Assembly: GCA_030426765.1 (NCBI GenBank)
Contig: JAUHXV010000005.1
Span: 58,273-122,272 of the forward strand
DNA: 64,000 bases
DNA from: Bacteroidia bacterium
GTDB lineage: Bacteria > Bacteroidota > Bacteroidia > Chitinophagales > Saprospiraceae
Direction of reading: 5' to 3'
Part shown: positions 46,001-53,455 of the stretch, in pieces
Layout: each line of letters starts with the position of its first letter
How positions within the stretch are numbered: the stretch's first letter is position 1
The notes under the pieces: model-generated
The model's input: the letters and a program-made list of their open reading frames with translations, nothing else
Database searches by the model: none
Told to the model about the DNA's origin: nothing
Translations under genes and position numbers: made by a program

Positions 46001-46101
46001 TCCAGTTCCTCCATCGGATACTGGCGTTGCCATTGAGACGAGGCATCGGTGAGTAAAAAAAGTAAAAATAAGCAGGTGACGGCTTGTAGAAGACGTTTCA
46101 T
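43096..46101 (-). CDS. Secreted Ycf48/BNR-propeller and PKD-like protein with T9SS sorting domain
   Basis: The protein has 1001 residues, with a signal peptide to about residue 22 (DASSQ). About 30-595 hold some 12 repeats of the Ycf48/BNR type, such as TTDGGATWIETSG, STNGGMNWMEI and TFDGGMSWQSGYI, which fold as propellers. About 600-870 hold three PKD-like domains sharing the core NPCQGDTVLYTVSG and W-x-F/I-P. A short Ig-like part (YQWYMNGEIIDGATEDTYT) precedes the T9SS sorting domain (IYPNPVSNELYLRD and final RFVVLK). It is likely a large surface protein that binds sugars or proteins; no catalytic motif was seen. Confidence 0.87.
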   Translation of the reverse strand: MKRLLQAVTCLFLLFLLTDASSQWQRQYPMEELEDVLDIAMHQDGHGYAVGHSDLILKLDPMTQTWDLLTSWDMDWSFEAVDYADGTNGAVVAAGGDGLILSTNGGMNWMEINGAPAGIVAVQVTSATEILVIAASGVFKWENDTWTDLNLPVAMNVKGGHILDTDHIYVFTQFVNVGIYATANGGGDWSVNTDITSPDVLRFFDAQYGVAVDGRKIYQSHDGGVTWTEVSSGEVHSNPQDLAFGENAGIMMAATSNGEPSISQDSGKTWTNYDMGTINTKNASVSSSGDNEFWVGNDVSSITRTTDGGATWIETSGPERQILYATHFFNRNAGMSVGTDGVVIRTFDGGTHWEELDNLLPNPCFSVYGLTQSDVWVGANKAIYHTTDMGDTWEEKLSLLGGSVNDIAALSASRILVTTTTGLILRTTDGGEVWDTAYMAPSQLRSIRKIDNNRVMATGYNGLILKSIDQGDTWTEITPPEANLQYEQTYFIGEEGWMVTSSFKKVMWHTSDAGDSWTPIDLPIERFWESLYFISPDTGIVAGRNNQEGRVYTTFDGGMSWQSGYITSFPIYDVTGFPNPNGTAWICGFGSDIEVLPYCNSLPSIADFTGDLNPCQGDTVLYTVSGDEVTQFSWLFPNGWQPVSDTNNDSVWVKAGINTGVISVTGSNPCGISETINNNAVSQPLPQISNFTGEANPCEGAMVTYAVTGVMSDSYAWSFPGDWVVLTDPSLASVTVEIGTEAGTISVTASNACGSSQALTQMVSPIRMPVVNSVSGEIDPCQGRVVTYTADANHADSFVWSIPADWQVTGALNEAMLDVMVGAEAGDVTVVGQNTCGITPETALSVAPKPAPPVSIIQNGNMLSLSSTGISYQWYMNGEIIDGATEDTYTATASGVYHAVVEYDNGCQSTAPQLAVFVTSTGDIRDITSISIYPNPVSNELYLRDIEGAIRYQIIDFTGKMVANASAMNSSVGVSTLSNGVYVIRIEQNDQIYQGRFVVLK

Positions 46102-46242
46102 AAGTAAGTTTTTGGTCAGTAATGCAGATCCTAAAATAGACCAAAAACATTAAAAGGACTGAAAACGGCAATCGTAAAGGCCGGTTAGGGCATATATTGA
46201 GCAGATTGCGAATCAATCATTCACAAAACAGGATTTCAAACG

Positions 46243-46695
46243 TTATTGGCCTGCTAATTTGGCGAGTTCTGCATCTGAGAGATAGAGTCGTTTGATTTTG
46301 CGCATAGGGCCAGGGCAGAGTTCCTGGTGGCAACTCATACACGCATCGATCATGGTTTGATATTGTTCGGCGCGCTTTTCGTCATTGGATTCCAGCAGGG
46401 ATTTGACGGTAGCTTCATAATAGGCGGCGAATGATTTGTATGCGGCTGAAGCTGCTTTTTCCGGTTCGGTAGCATCAGCGGTGTTGAGCTGGTGATATTT
46501 CACTTTGACCTCAGGTGTTTCGCCGTCGAGAATTTGTTGTTTCGTGCGCAGGCCGTCTTCATGCATCTCGCGCATCAGCAGGGCGAGTTCGCTGTCTCCA
46601 TTCGGATTGATTGAGCTTTTCGAGTTGTCCTCACAGGCGGCGAGTAAGGTCAGAATGAAAAGAGCATATATGTATGAGGGCAGAATGTTTTTCAT
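46243..46695 (-). CDS. Cytochrome c'-like haem lipoprotein
   Basis: The protein has 150 residues, with a lipoprotein signal ending at Cys21 (LTLLAAC). The rest is helical. A single C-x-x-C-H motif (ACMSCHQ) lies near residues 119-124, close to the C-terminus, with a four-helix pattern before it (EMHEDGLRTKQQIL, AASAAYKSFAAYYEATVKSLL), which is the arrangement of class II cytochromes c (c'/c556). It would be anchored in the outer or inner membrane facing the periplasm. The partner is unknown and no other redox gene is adjacent. Confidence 0.78.
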   Translation of the reverse strand: MKNILPSYIYALFILTLLAACEDNSKSSINPNGDSELALLMREMHEDGLRTKQQILDGETPEVKVKYHQLNTADATEPEKAASAAYKSFAAYYEATVKSLLESNDEKRAEQYQTMIDACMSCHQELCPGPMRKIKRLYLSDAELAKLAGQ

Positions 46696-46772
46696 GCGGC
46701 AAAAATAGAAATTAAAAAATGAGGATTAATAGGTGAAGTAATTTTGGATTGCGCAGATAGCGCATAGGTCGT

Positions 46773-47318
46773 TCACTGGAAGCATAACTCACATTCAATA
46801 ATTGGATAGTTAGTATACCATCCATACATGTTTGCAAGGATCTGATCACCGAAAAGACAATTATTACAATCCAATGGTTCGGGTGGAGGAGGGTATAAAC
46901 ACTCATTACAACATACTTTCGCATTGAAATTGCCTGTTGATCCATCCGGGGCCTCCAAAAAAACGGAAACCGTGTAAATGCCTTCCTTCACTTCGCCTTT
47001 TGTTTTTCCATCCCATATATGGATATACCTATCTGCTAAAATGCTGTCGGTTTGATAGGCTAGATTGCCGGATGCATTATAAATTTTCAGCGAACGAATT
47101 AAAATCGTTGAATCACAAAAGAATTCAAGTTGATCATTAATGCCATCACCATTGGGAGTAAAAACATTTGGAGTAACAAACGAAATATTTCCAAGCTCAC
47201 CTCTTAGCCATGGGTGGTCACAACAACCGTATATAGATGAGTTGCGATCCTTGTCGCAGGAAAAAATCGCAATACTTAGAAGTAAGCAAATTAAATATGG
47301 AAGAGATTCCCTTGGCAT
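46773..47318 (-). CDS. Lipoprotein with CHU_C-type gliding domain and Cys-rich tail
   Basis: The protein has 181 residues, with a lipoprotein signal ending at Cys21 (SIAIFSC). Residues about 45-125 are a gliding-motility-associated CHU_C/type B domain, with VTPNVFTPNGDGINDQLEF and SLKIYNASGNLAYQT and later GIYTVSV. The domain normally closes a long T9SS cargo; here it is nearly the whole protein and is followed by about 45 residues containing seven cysteines (VCCNECLYPPPPEPLDCNNC and a final ECELCF). A lipid anchor plus a T9SS-like signal is unusual. It could be a sorting-domain relic or a surface lipoprotein. Confidence 0.75.
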   Translation of the reverse strand: MPRESLPYLICLLLSIAIFSCDKDRNSSIYGCCDHPWLRGELGNISFVTPNVFTPNGDGINDQLEFFCDSTILIRSLKIYNASGNLAYQTDSILADRYIHIWDGKTKGEVKEGIYTVSVFLEAPDGSTGNFNAKVCCNECLYPPPPEPLDCNNCLFGDQILANMYGWYTNYPIIECELCFQ

Positions 47319-47710
47319 ATTTTAAAAATAAGATATCCCTGCTTATTTAATATATTCTGATTTCAATTTCCAAAAAGCATGAAACAGGGGTAAGTATGGA
47401 TATTCATATACACAGAAAACGCTAATTGTAAAACGTATTTAATCAATGGGTAATCCCATTATTTTTCCATCTGCCCCGAAGATACCCTATACTGAACAGC
47501 AGGTATAAGAGAAAGATACACATTTCCCATTCCGGGCTTCTTCTTATTTCAAAAATTAATATAAGATAATTGAAAATTTGTACTTTGTGTACTCTCCATG
47601 AACTACACTTTTGAGGTGTAAAGTCGGCCACAACGGTTCTGCTTCATACTATCCTCAAAACGTGTAACCCCTGTTTAAAACTGAATTTATAACCTCCAAT
47701 TGTATAAAAA
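47319..47710. other. Intergenic leader region, no gene seen
   Basis: These 392 AT-rich bases lie between divergent genes. No RNA gene or clear promoter was found. The last 20 bases carry TAACCTCCAATT (47691-47702), the same leader motif as at 15398-15410. Confidence 0.4.
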
Positions 47711-50700
47711 ATGAAAACCACCAAACTGATTCTTTCCCTTCTCTTTTTGCTTTTCAGTATTTCTCTGAATACTTCTCTTCTGGCCGCCAACACAGAACTG
47801 TCTGCCTCCGGAACGGATATGATAAGCGAAGTCGAAAGTGCCATGACACCCCCACCATGCGCCACACCCACATGGCTCATGACGACCAATATTACGATGA
47901 ACTCAGCCACCTTCAGCTGGGATGCGGTGCCCTGGGCGCTGAATTATAGTGTTCAGACACGCGTGCCCAACGGTACATGGTTTAATGTGCCGGGCAGTCC
48001 CACCGCAGGATTATCCATAACGGTGGATTGGTTCCTTCCGAATACAACTTATGAATGGCGGGTAAAGACAAATTGTGAAAATGGCGGATCCAGTGATTGG
48101 TCCTATCCGGTGACATTTACGACATTAGGCTGGGGCTATTGCAACGCACCGTCCTGGTTATATACTAATAATGTCACACATTACTCCGCCACCCTGGATT
48201 GGGAGCCGGTGAGTGGAGCCGAGAGTTATTCCCTTCAATATCGCGAAGTCGGCGGTTCCTGGATCGATGTGCCGGGAGGACCATGGACAGACACATGGTA
48301 TACCCTGACCGGCCTGCAACCCGGAACCACCTATGAATGGCGCGTCAGAAGCAATTGCGCCAACTGGATGTACAGCTCTTGGTCGAATGCCGCCAGCTTT
48401 ACCACCCTGCAGTATTACTGTCTGGCACCAAGCTGGTTGTATACCACCAATATCACCAATACATCGGCACAGCTTGATTGGGGCTATGTCGCCGGTGCCC
48501 AGAGTTATACGATTCAGATCAGAGTCTGGGGAGGCTATTGGTATGAGTTGCCCGGTGGTCCCTGGTTTGGCAATTGGGCTACGGCTACAGGTCTGCAGCC
48601 AAATACCACATACGAATGGCGCATCAGATCCAATTGTTCGAATTGGAACTATAGCCCATGGTCCTATATCCAGACCTTCACCACAGGAGGTGGTTCTTGT
48701 GCAGTGCCCACCTGGCCTTCGACCTGGGACGTAACGCAGCATAGCGCTACCTTTAGTTGGTCGGCCGCCTGGGGGGCACATGGATATGTAGTCCAGATTC
48801 GACAAGGAAATGGAGATTGGTATGAGGTGGCAGGAAGTCCTACGCATGCTACCTGGCTGACCGTTTACGGACTATCCTCCTGCACGACATATCAATGGCG
48901 TGTGAAAACAAAATGTGGCTATGGAGATTTCAGCGACTGGACCTGGCCGATCACCTTTACGACATCCTGCCAGTACTATTGCGAAGCACCGGACTGGCTC
49001 TACACCTCCCATATCACAGAGTCGTCTGCCATCCTTGACTGGGATCCTGTATTCGGTGCGCATAGCTACTCCGTGCAATACAGAGAAGTGGGTGGAACAT
49101 GGACCTACGTTCCCGGCGGGCCTTTTACAGAAACATGGGCCTCTTTATCCTGGTTGCAACCTCACACCAAGTATGAGTGGCGCGTGCGCACGAATTGCAG
49201 CAACTGGACGACCAGCGAATGGTCATATCCTGCACACTTCATGACACTCGGCTACAGTTGCAAACGACCATCGCATTTATTTACCATTAATATCACACCG
49301 TATTCAGCGACTTTGGATTGGTCTTCTGTCCCAGGAGCATGGAGTTATATCGTGCAAATAAGAGAAGTGAACGGATCGTGGATGGATGTCCCCGGAAGCC
49401 CGTTTACGGAAACACAAGCGGACGTTACGGATTTGACACCCGGCACAATCTATCAATGGCGCGTCAAGACAAACTGTGAAAATGATAAGTTCAGTTTATG
49501 GACCAAACCCGCCACGTTTAAAACACCACCCATCCCAACTTGCGATGCGCCTCATTGGCATATGACGGACAACATCACAGAGTCATCTGCCAATCTCGAC
49601 TGGTCTCCGGTCTATGATGCGGAGAGTTACTCGATGCAGTATCGACAACCGGGTGGTGACTGGATTGATATTCCTGCAGGAACATGGACGGAGACTTGGT
49701 ATACCCTGACTGGTTTGGAACCCGGAACAGATTATGAATGGCGCGTACGCACGCATTGTAAAAACGGACTGACCAGTGATTGGACTGAACCAACACCATT
49801 TACGACAGAAGGTCCGTCTTGTGCAGTGCCTCAGGGAATCGTTTCGTATGACGAGACGGATACCACGGCAACGGTGAGTTGGACGGCAGTTCCTTATGGT
49901 GATAGTTATATCGTGCAGGTACGCGTGCCCTATGGCGTGTGGATTACAGTAGACGGAAGTCCTTTTGCAGATACGGAAGTTGTCATCGGTGATCTGATAC
50001 CGGGCACCTACTATGAATGGCGCGTGCGGGCTAATTGCAGTACCGGCGACCACAGTGCGTGGAGTGATCTTGGCAATTTCAGCACCACAGGCACACAGGC
50101 AGGTGGAAGCGATGAATGTGCCGATGCCACTGTGCTGACGGTGAATAGTAGTTGCCAGCAAGTAGCATCATCGAACGAAGGTTCAACTGAGAGTCTGCCC
50201 GATCCGATGGGCTGGTGTCCGACCAATGAATACAATGATGTGTGGTTTAGATTTGAGATGCCGGGAGGTAGTGATCCTGTTGTTACTATCCGAACGATAG
50301 CCGGGACGCTGACGGATGCGATCATGGAGGTGTATTATGGTGATGATTGCGGTAATCTGACCTATATCTTCTGCGAAGATGACAATTCACATTCCAATGG
50401 GTCGACGATGCCGGTGATCACAATTTCCGGATATGCGAATGAAACGATCTGGGTCAGAGTGTGGGGCTATGCGGGTACGACCGGTAGCTTTGGCATCTGT
50501 GTATTTGATTTTGCTTCCAATGACTATGCGGGCGTTGATGAAAATCTTCCTGTGCAGGAAGGGGAAGTGTATGAAGCTGACAAACCCATCGACCTTCCAT
50601 TTGTGACACGTGATGTATCGAGCGATTTGCAGATCAGTCCTAATCCGACACGGGATATATTAAATATACGGTACCGACAGGATGATCAGTCGGATGTGCG

Positions 50701-50878
50701 TAAAGTCGTGATGCGTGATTTATCGGGCAAGGTGGTGTTTATGGAAGATTATAAGATGACCGGACTTGGTGAGTTTGCGATGCAGCTCGATGTGTCTGAT
50801 CTGGTTCCGGAATTGTATTTACTGCAGGTGATCACTACTTCGGGTATTCATACTGAGAAAGTGATGATCGTGCGGTGA
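47711..50878 (+). CDS. T9SS-secreted protein with eight fibronectin type III domains
   Basis: The protein has 1055 residues and a signal peptide to about residue 25 (LLAAN). From residue 50 eight similar fn3 domains follow, each about 90 residues, starting with C-x-x-P-x-W-L-x-x-x-N-I-T and containing S-A-x-x-D/S-W, Y-x-V-Q-x-R, and T-x-Y-E-W-R-V-R/K-x-N-C. The fn3 core Trp and Tyr are kept, and each unit has two Cys (domain start and N-C) that could form a disulfide. About 805-945 is a PPC-like domain (DVWFRFEMPGG, GFAG-type end). The chain ends with a type A sorting domain (ISPNPTRDILNIRY, KVMIVR). It is a probable adhesin. A hairpin terminator follows. Confidence 0.88.
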   Translation: MKTTKLILSLLFLLFSISLNTSLLAANTELSASGTDMISEVESAMTPPPCATPTWLMTTNITMNSATFSWDAVPWALNYSVQTRVPNGTWFNVPGSPTAGLSITVDWFLPNTTYEWRVKTNCENGGSSDWSYPVTFTTLGWGYCNAPSWLYTNNVTHYSATLDWEPVSGAESYSLQYREVGGSWIDVPGGPWTDTWYTLTGLQPGTTYEWRVRSNCANWMYSSWSNAASFTTLQYYCLAPSWLYTTNITNTSAQLDWGYVAGAQSYTIQIRVWGGYWYELPGGPWFGNWATATGLQPNTTYEWRIRSNCSNWNYSPWSYIQTFTTGGGSCAVPTWPSTWDVTQHSATFSWSAAWGAHGYVVQIRQGNGDWYEVAGSPTHATWLTVYGLSSCTTYQWRVKTKCGYGDFSDWTWPITFTTSCQYYCEAPDWLYTSHITESSAILDWDPVFGAHSYSVQYREVGGTWTYVPGGPFTETWASLSWLQPHTKYEWRVRTNCSNWTTSEWSYPAHFMTLGYSCKRPSHLFTINITPYSATLDWSSVPGAWSYIVQIREVNGSWMDVPGSPFTETQADVTDLTPGTIYQWRVKTNCENDKFSLWTKPATFKTPPIPTCDAPHWHMTDNITESSANLDWSPVYDAESYSMQYRQPGGDWIDIPAGTWTETWYTLTGLEPGTDYEWRVRTHCKNGLTSDWTEPTPFTTEGPSCAVPQGIVSYDETDTTATVSWTAVPYGDSYIVQVRVPYGVWITVDGSPFADTEVVIGDLIPGTYYEWRVRANCSTGDHSAWSDLGNFSTTGTQAGGSDECADATVLTVNSSCQQVASSNEGSTESLPDPMGWCPTNEYNDVWFRFEMPGGSDPVVTIRTIAGTLTDAIMEVYYGDDCGNLTYIFCEDDNSHSNGSTMPVITISGYANETIWVRVWGYAGTTGSFGICVFDFASNDYAGVDENLPVQEGEVYEADKPIDLPFVTRDVSSDLQISPNPTRDILNIRYRQDDQSDVRKVVMRDLSGKVVFMEDYKMTGLGEFAMQLDVSDLVPELYLLQVITTSGIHTEKVMIVR
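47858..50095 (+). repeat. Eight-fold fn3 repeat region in the CDS
   Basis: The eight units of about 270 bases begin near residues 50, 145, 240, 330, 420, 515, 605 and 700 of the protein. Units 2, 3 and 5 are the most alike, and so are the sequences starting them (YCNAPSWLYT, YCLAPSWLYT, YCEAPDWLYT), which suggests duplication within the gene. Confidence 0.7.
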
Positions 50879-50913
50879 TTTTGTGAAGGAGTGATGTAGT
50901 GATGTAGTGATGT

Positions 50914-50961
50914 GGTGATAGGTGATCACTAGTGGGAATATGGTAGTGATCACTTATCACC
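50914..50961 (+). terminator. Long hairpin after the fn3 gene, also repeat-island-like
   Basis: Arms at 50914-50931 and 50944-50961 pair over 18 bases with a single G-U wobble around a 12-base loop, and TTTT follows. The left flank (50891-50914) is three copies of GTGATGTA/GTGATGTG. The repeated GTGAT units are the reverse complement of the ATCAC units of the two islands at 22626-23323 and 30878-31217. Confidence 0.75.
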
Positions 50962-51059
50962 TTTTACGTATGCTCTATGTCATTCCCCCAATTTTATAAA
51001 CCAATCGTACCAAAACATGTTAAATTGCGGACGATTTTAATATTTAAACACACATATTG

Positions 51060-52076
51060 ATGAACCGAACCAAGCTTTTACTCCCGTTATTCTTTTTTGC
51101 ATTTAGTCTTTTCGTTTTTACTCCGGACACCCTTAGTCAGGACATGCCTCCGCGATATGCGACGCTGGAGCTTTTTACCAATACGCCATGCCCGATCTGC
51201 GGATCCCAAAATCCGGGGTTGTTCAGCCGCCTGTCCAACTATGAAGGGCAGTATCATTTAGTCAGTTTTTATCCCGGCAAGCCGTACTCCAGTTGCATTT
51301 TCTACCAGGATAATGTTTCCGAGAATACATCCCGCTACCAGTTTTATACAGGGAATATCTTTGGTAGCCCTACCGTGGCACTAAATGGTATCGACTTTAA
51401 AAATTCAAGCGGAGTCACCAATATGGTCCTCGACAACCTGACCGGTGGACAATCGTGGTTGGAAGTACGCGTCGAGGAGACGGAAGGCACCACGCGAACT
51501 GTAGATATCGAATTGGAAGATTTTGAGGGCGGTTCGCTCACGACCGGTACATTGGTAGCAGTCGTGGTGGAAAAACTGGTCATGTACAATGCACCCAATG
51601 GGGAAACGATGCATCACAATGTATTTCGTCAATTCTTGGGGCCGGTCAATGGAGAAGATGTCGATATGAGTTCAGGCATGGCTACCATGACCTATGAATA
51701 TACGGTCGATGATGAGTGGGATGCAGATCAGGTGTATGTCATTGCCTGGTTGGCCGATCCCGGGACGAATGAAGTATTCAATAGCGGAACGAAGTTTGAT
51801 CCGGAGTTTACAACCTCCATCGCACCGATTACCACCCAGACATTGACGCTGTATCCTAATCCGGCTTCTGATGAGGTGTTTGTGAAAATGCCATCCGAAA
51901 TCACACATGCAGAAATGCGCGTTTTTGATGCCCAGGGCCGGATGATCAGGACGCTTCATGCAGACTCCAATTCTGAGGTGAGCATTCCGGTAGATGGTTT
52001 TGCGACAGGAAAATACATCCTTCAGTTCCAGCAGGACAGGGTGATGTACACGGGTTCGTTTGAGGTGGTGCGATAG
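51060..52076 (+). CDS. T9SS protein with Omp28/thioredoxin-like domain
   Basis: I start at ATG 51060; a TTG precedes it. The protein has 338 residues, with a signal peptide to about residue 27 (DTLSQ). Residues about 30-130 resemble the Omp28/thioredoxin-like family: LELFTNTPCPICGSQNP (a C-x-x-C site), YHLVSFYPGKPYSSC, and FGSPTVALNGID with a cis-Pro position. About 135-250 are a beta domain. About 260-338 are the type A sorting domain (LYPNPASDEVFVKMP, GKYILQFQQ). It may act as a redox or adhesive surface protein. It ends before a terminator at 52137. Confidence 0.8.
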   Translation: MNRTKLLLPLFFFAFSLFVFTPDTLSQDMPPRYATLELFTNTPCPICGSQNPGLFSRLSNYEGQYHLVSFYPGKPYSSCIFYQDNVSENTSRYQFYTGNIFGSPTVALNGIDFKNSSGVTNMVLDNLTGGQSWLEVRVEETEGTTRTVDIELEDFEGGSLTTGTLVAVVVEKLVMYNAPNGETMHHNVFRQFLGPVNGEDVDMSSGMATMTYEYTVDDEWDADQVYVIAWLADPGTNEVFNSGTKFDPEFTTSIAPITTQTLTLYPNPASDEVFVKMPSEITHAEMRVFDAQGRMIRTLHADSNSEVSIPVDGFATGKYILQFQQDRVMYTGSFEVVR

Positions 52077-52136
52077 ACCAAAAAACAGGAGATTAATGAT
52101 AGGCATTTATTGTGAATGTATTATATCAGGATATCC

Positions 52137-52160
52137 GGGGATCAAATGATCCCCTTTTTT
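52137..52160 (+). terminator. Rho-independent terminator
   Basis: GGGGATCA (52137-52144) and TGATCCCC (52147-52154) form a perfect eight-base stem with a two-base gap (AA), followed by six T. It serves the Omp28-like gene. Confidence 0.85.
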
Positions 52161-52294
52161 ATTTCACTCGGCAGAGGATATTTTTAGTATGTATACAGTT
52201 CGAAAAACGAATAGATAGTACCTGAAATTCATTTTTATCACGATGACTTGAGTTCACTCGATAGAACCGAACTGAATACATCACTTTACATTGC

Positions 52295-53455
52295 TCAAAA
52301 ATCAAAATACGTCAACTGTGAAGCCTCTTTAATAAATCGTTCTGATCTGAAGTGCGTATTCGCGTGATTGATGATGCCTTGTTGCAATGCGCCCTCCAAA
52401 TGTGGGTTATTTGAAAGAAAGCTGGGGTCAAGTTCGTTAAGGACTTTTTTGAAATGGGGCAAGGCATCCTCAATAAATCGGTCGGCATATTTGTCAAAAA
52501 CCTCCTGAGGCACCAGGCGATCATTCGGGAATGGTTTGATCCCATCCGCGACCAGATTAATCTCTTCAGTTGGTCGAATGATATAGTGTTGGAATATTAC
52601 GGGAATCAGTTTTTTCACCGCTTCCTCCTGTTCCGGAATGGATAAATTACTACTGGTTATTTGTTTCAGCATCGGATGCAAGTTTTTGCTCACCCGATCC
52701 TGGAAAGTGAGTGCGATTTGTTGCCCGATCTTGGAAGCCACATTTGAAGGGTCAAGGAGAAATTTACTATCGAAAGAGACTTCTAGTTTAATCGTTCCAA
52801 AATCAAGACTTTTGCCGCCAATTTTCATGACAAACTGTGGGATTTCAAGTTCAATCATCAGGTCATCGATTTGGTCAACATATTTTGACCCGTTTTCAAG
52901 GCCTATTTTGATTTTTTTAACGGTATTGGTAAGGTCAGTTCCGGCGTCCTTGATTACATCCAATGTATCGAACAAAAGGACACCCGGAGCATCCAATACC
53001 TGTGACAGAATATGATTATTGGCGAAGTAGGGCTTCATGCATTTATAATCGATAGCCAGACCAGTACTGATGTTACTGTAAAAATGGAAGTCTAATGAGC
53101 TTTTGGCCGTTATTTCGTATGTGCTGATGACTAATTTTTTGCCATTTGATAAATGGTCTTCATATTTTTCAATATCACGCAGGTAGATAAGAATGTTGGC
53201 TAAGCGTTTGCCCAACGTTTTTCCGCTAAGATTATCAATATCGGAAAATAAAAACCTTCGAAGCATTGAAAACCTGTCACCTCGGGCCTCGATTTTGGGG
53301 TTTCGTTTTATTCCATTGACAACAAGCTGTTCAGCTTTTCCAAGTAGCTTAAATATCTCATCAAAATCACCTTCAATGAGCAGTCTCTTTACTTTTGGAT
53401 CAGTCAATAGTCCAATTACATAATCAATGATCGTCTTTGCTTTAGCAGGAATCAT
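52295..53455 (-). CDS. Unrecognised 386-aa protein, third gene of the 6.5-kb operon
   Basis: The protein has 386 residues, is mainly helical with a beta-rich middle, and has no signal peptide. It starts with KAKTIIDYVIGLLTDPKVKRLL and has a central stretch VISTYEITAKSSLDFHFYSNISTGLAIDY that reads as amphipathic strands. It later has repeated basic/acidic helices and ends FIKEASQLTYFDF. No catalytic motif or known domain was seen. Its start codon overlaps the stop of the previous gene by four bases (ATGA), so translation is probably coupled, and the products probably work together. Confidence 0.75.
   Translation of the reverse strand: MIPAKAKTIIDYVIGLLTDPKVKRLLIEGDFDEIFKLLGKAEQLVVNGIKRNPKIEARGDRFSMLRRFLFSDIDNLSGKTLGKRLANILIYLRDIEKYEDHLSNGKKLVISTYEITAKSSLDFHFYSNISTGLAIDYKCMKPYFANNHILSQVLDAPGVLLFDTLDVIKDAGTDLTNTVKKIKIGLENGSKYVDQIDDLMIELEIPQFVMKIGGKSLDFGTIKLEVSFDSKFLLDPSNVASKIGQQIALTFQDRVSKNLHPMLKQITSSNLSIPEQEEAVKKLIPVIFQHYIIRPTEEINLVADGIKPFPNDRLVPQEVFDKYADRFIEDALPHFKKVLNELDPSFLSNNPHLEGALQQGIINHANTHFRSERFIKEASQLTYFDF

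Noticed and set aside
48158..48847. Long open frame of 229 codons on the opposite strand of the fn3 gene, and similar ones at 49583-50161
   Set aside because: They mirror the repeats of the fn3 gene, lack any protein-like domain pattern, and the sense strand has a clear signal peptide and eight fn3 domains.
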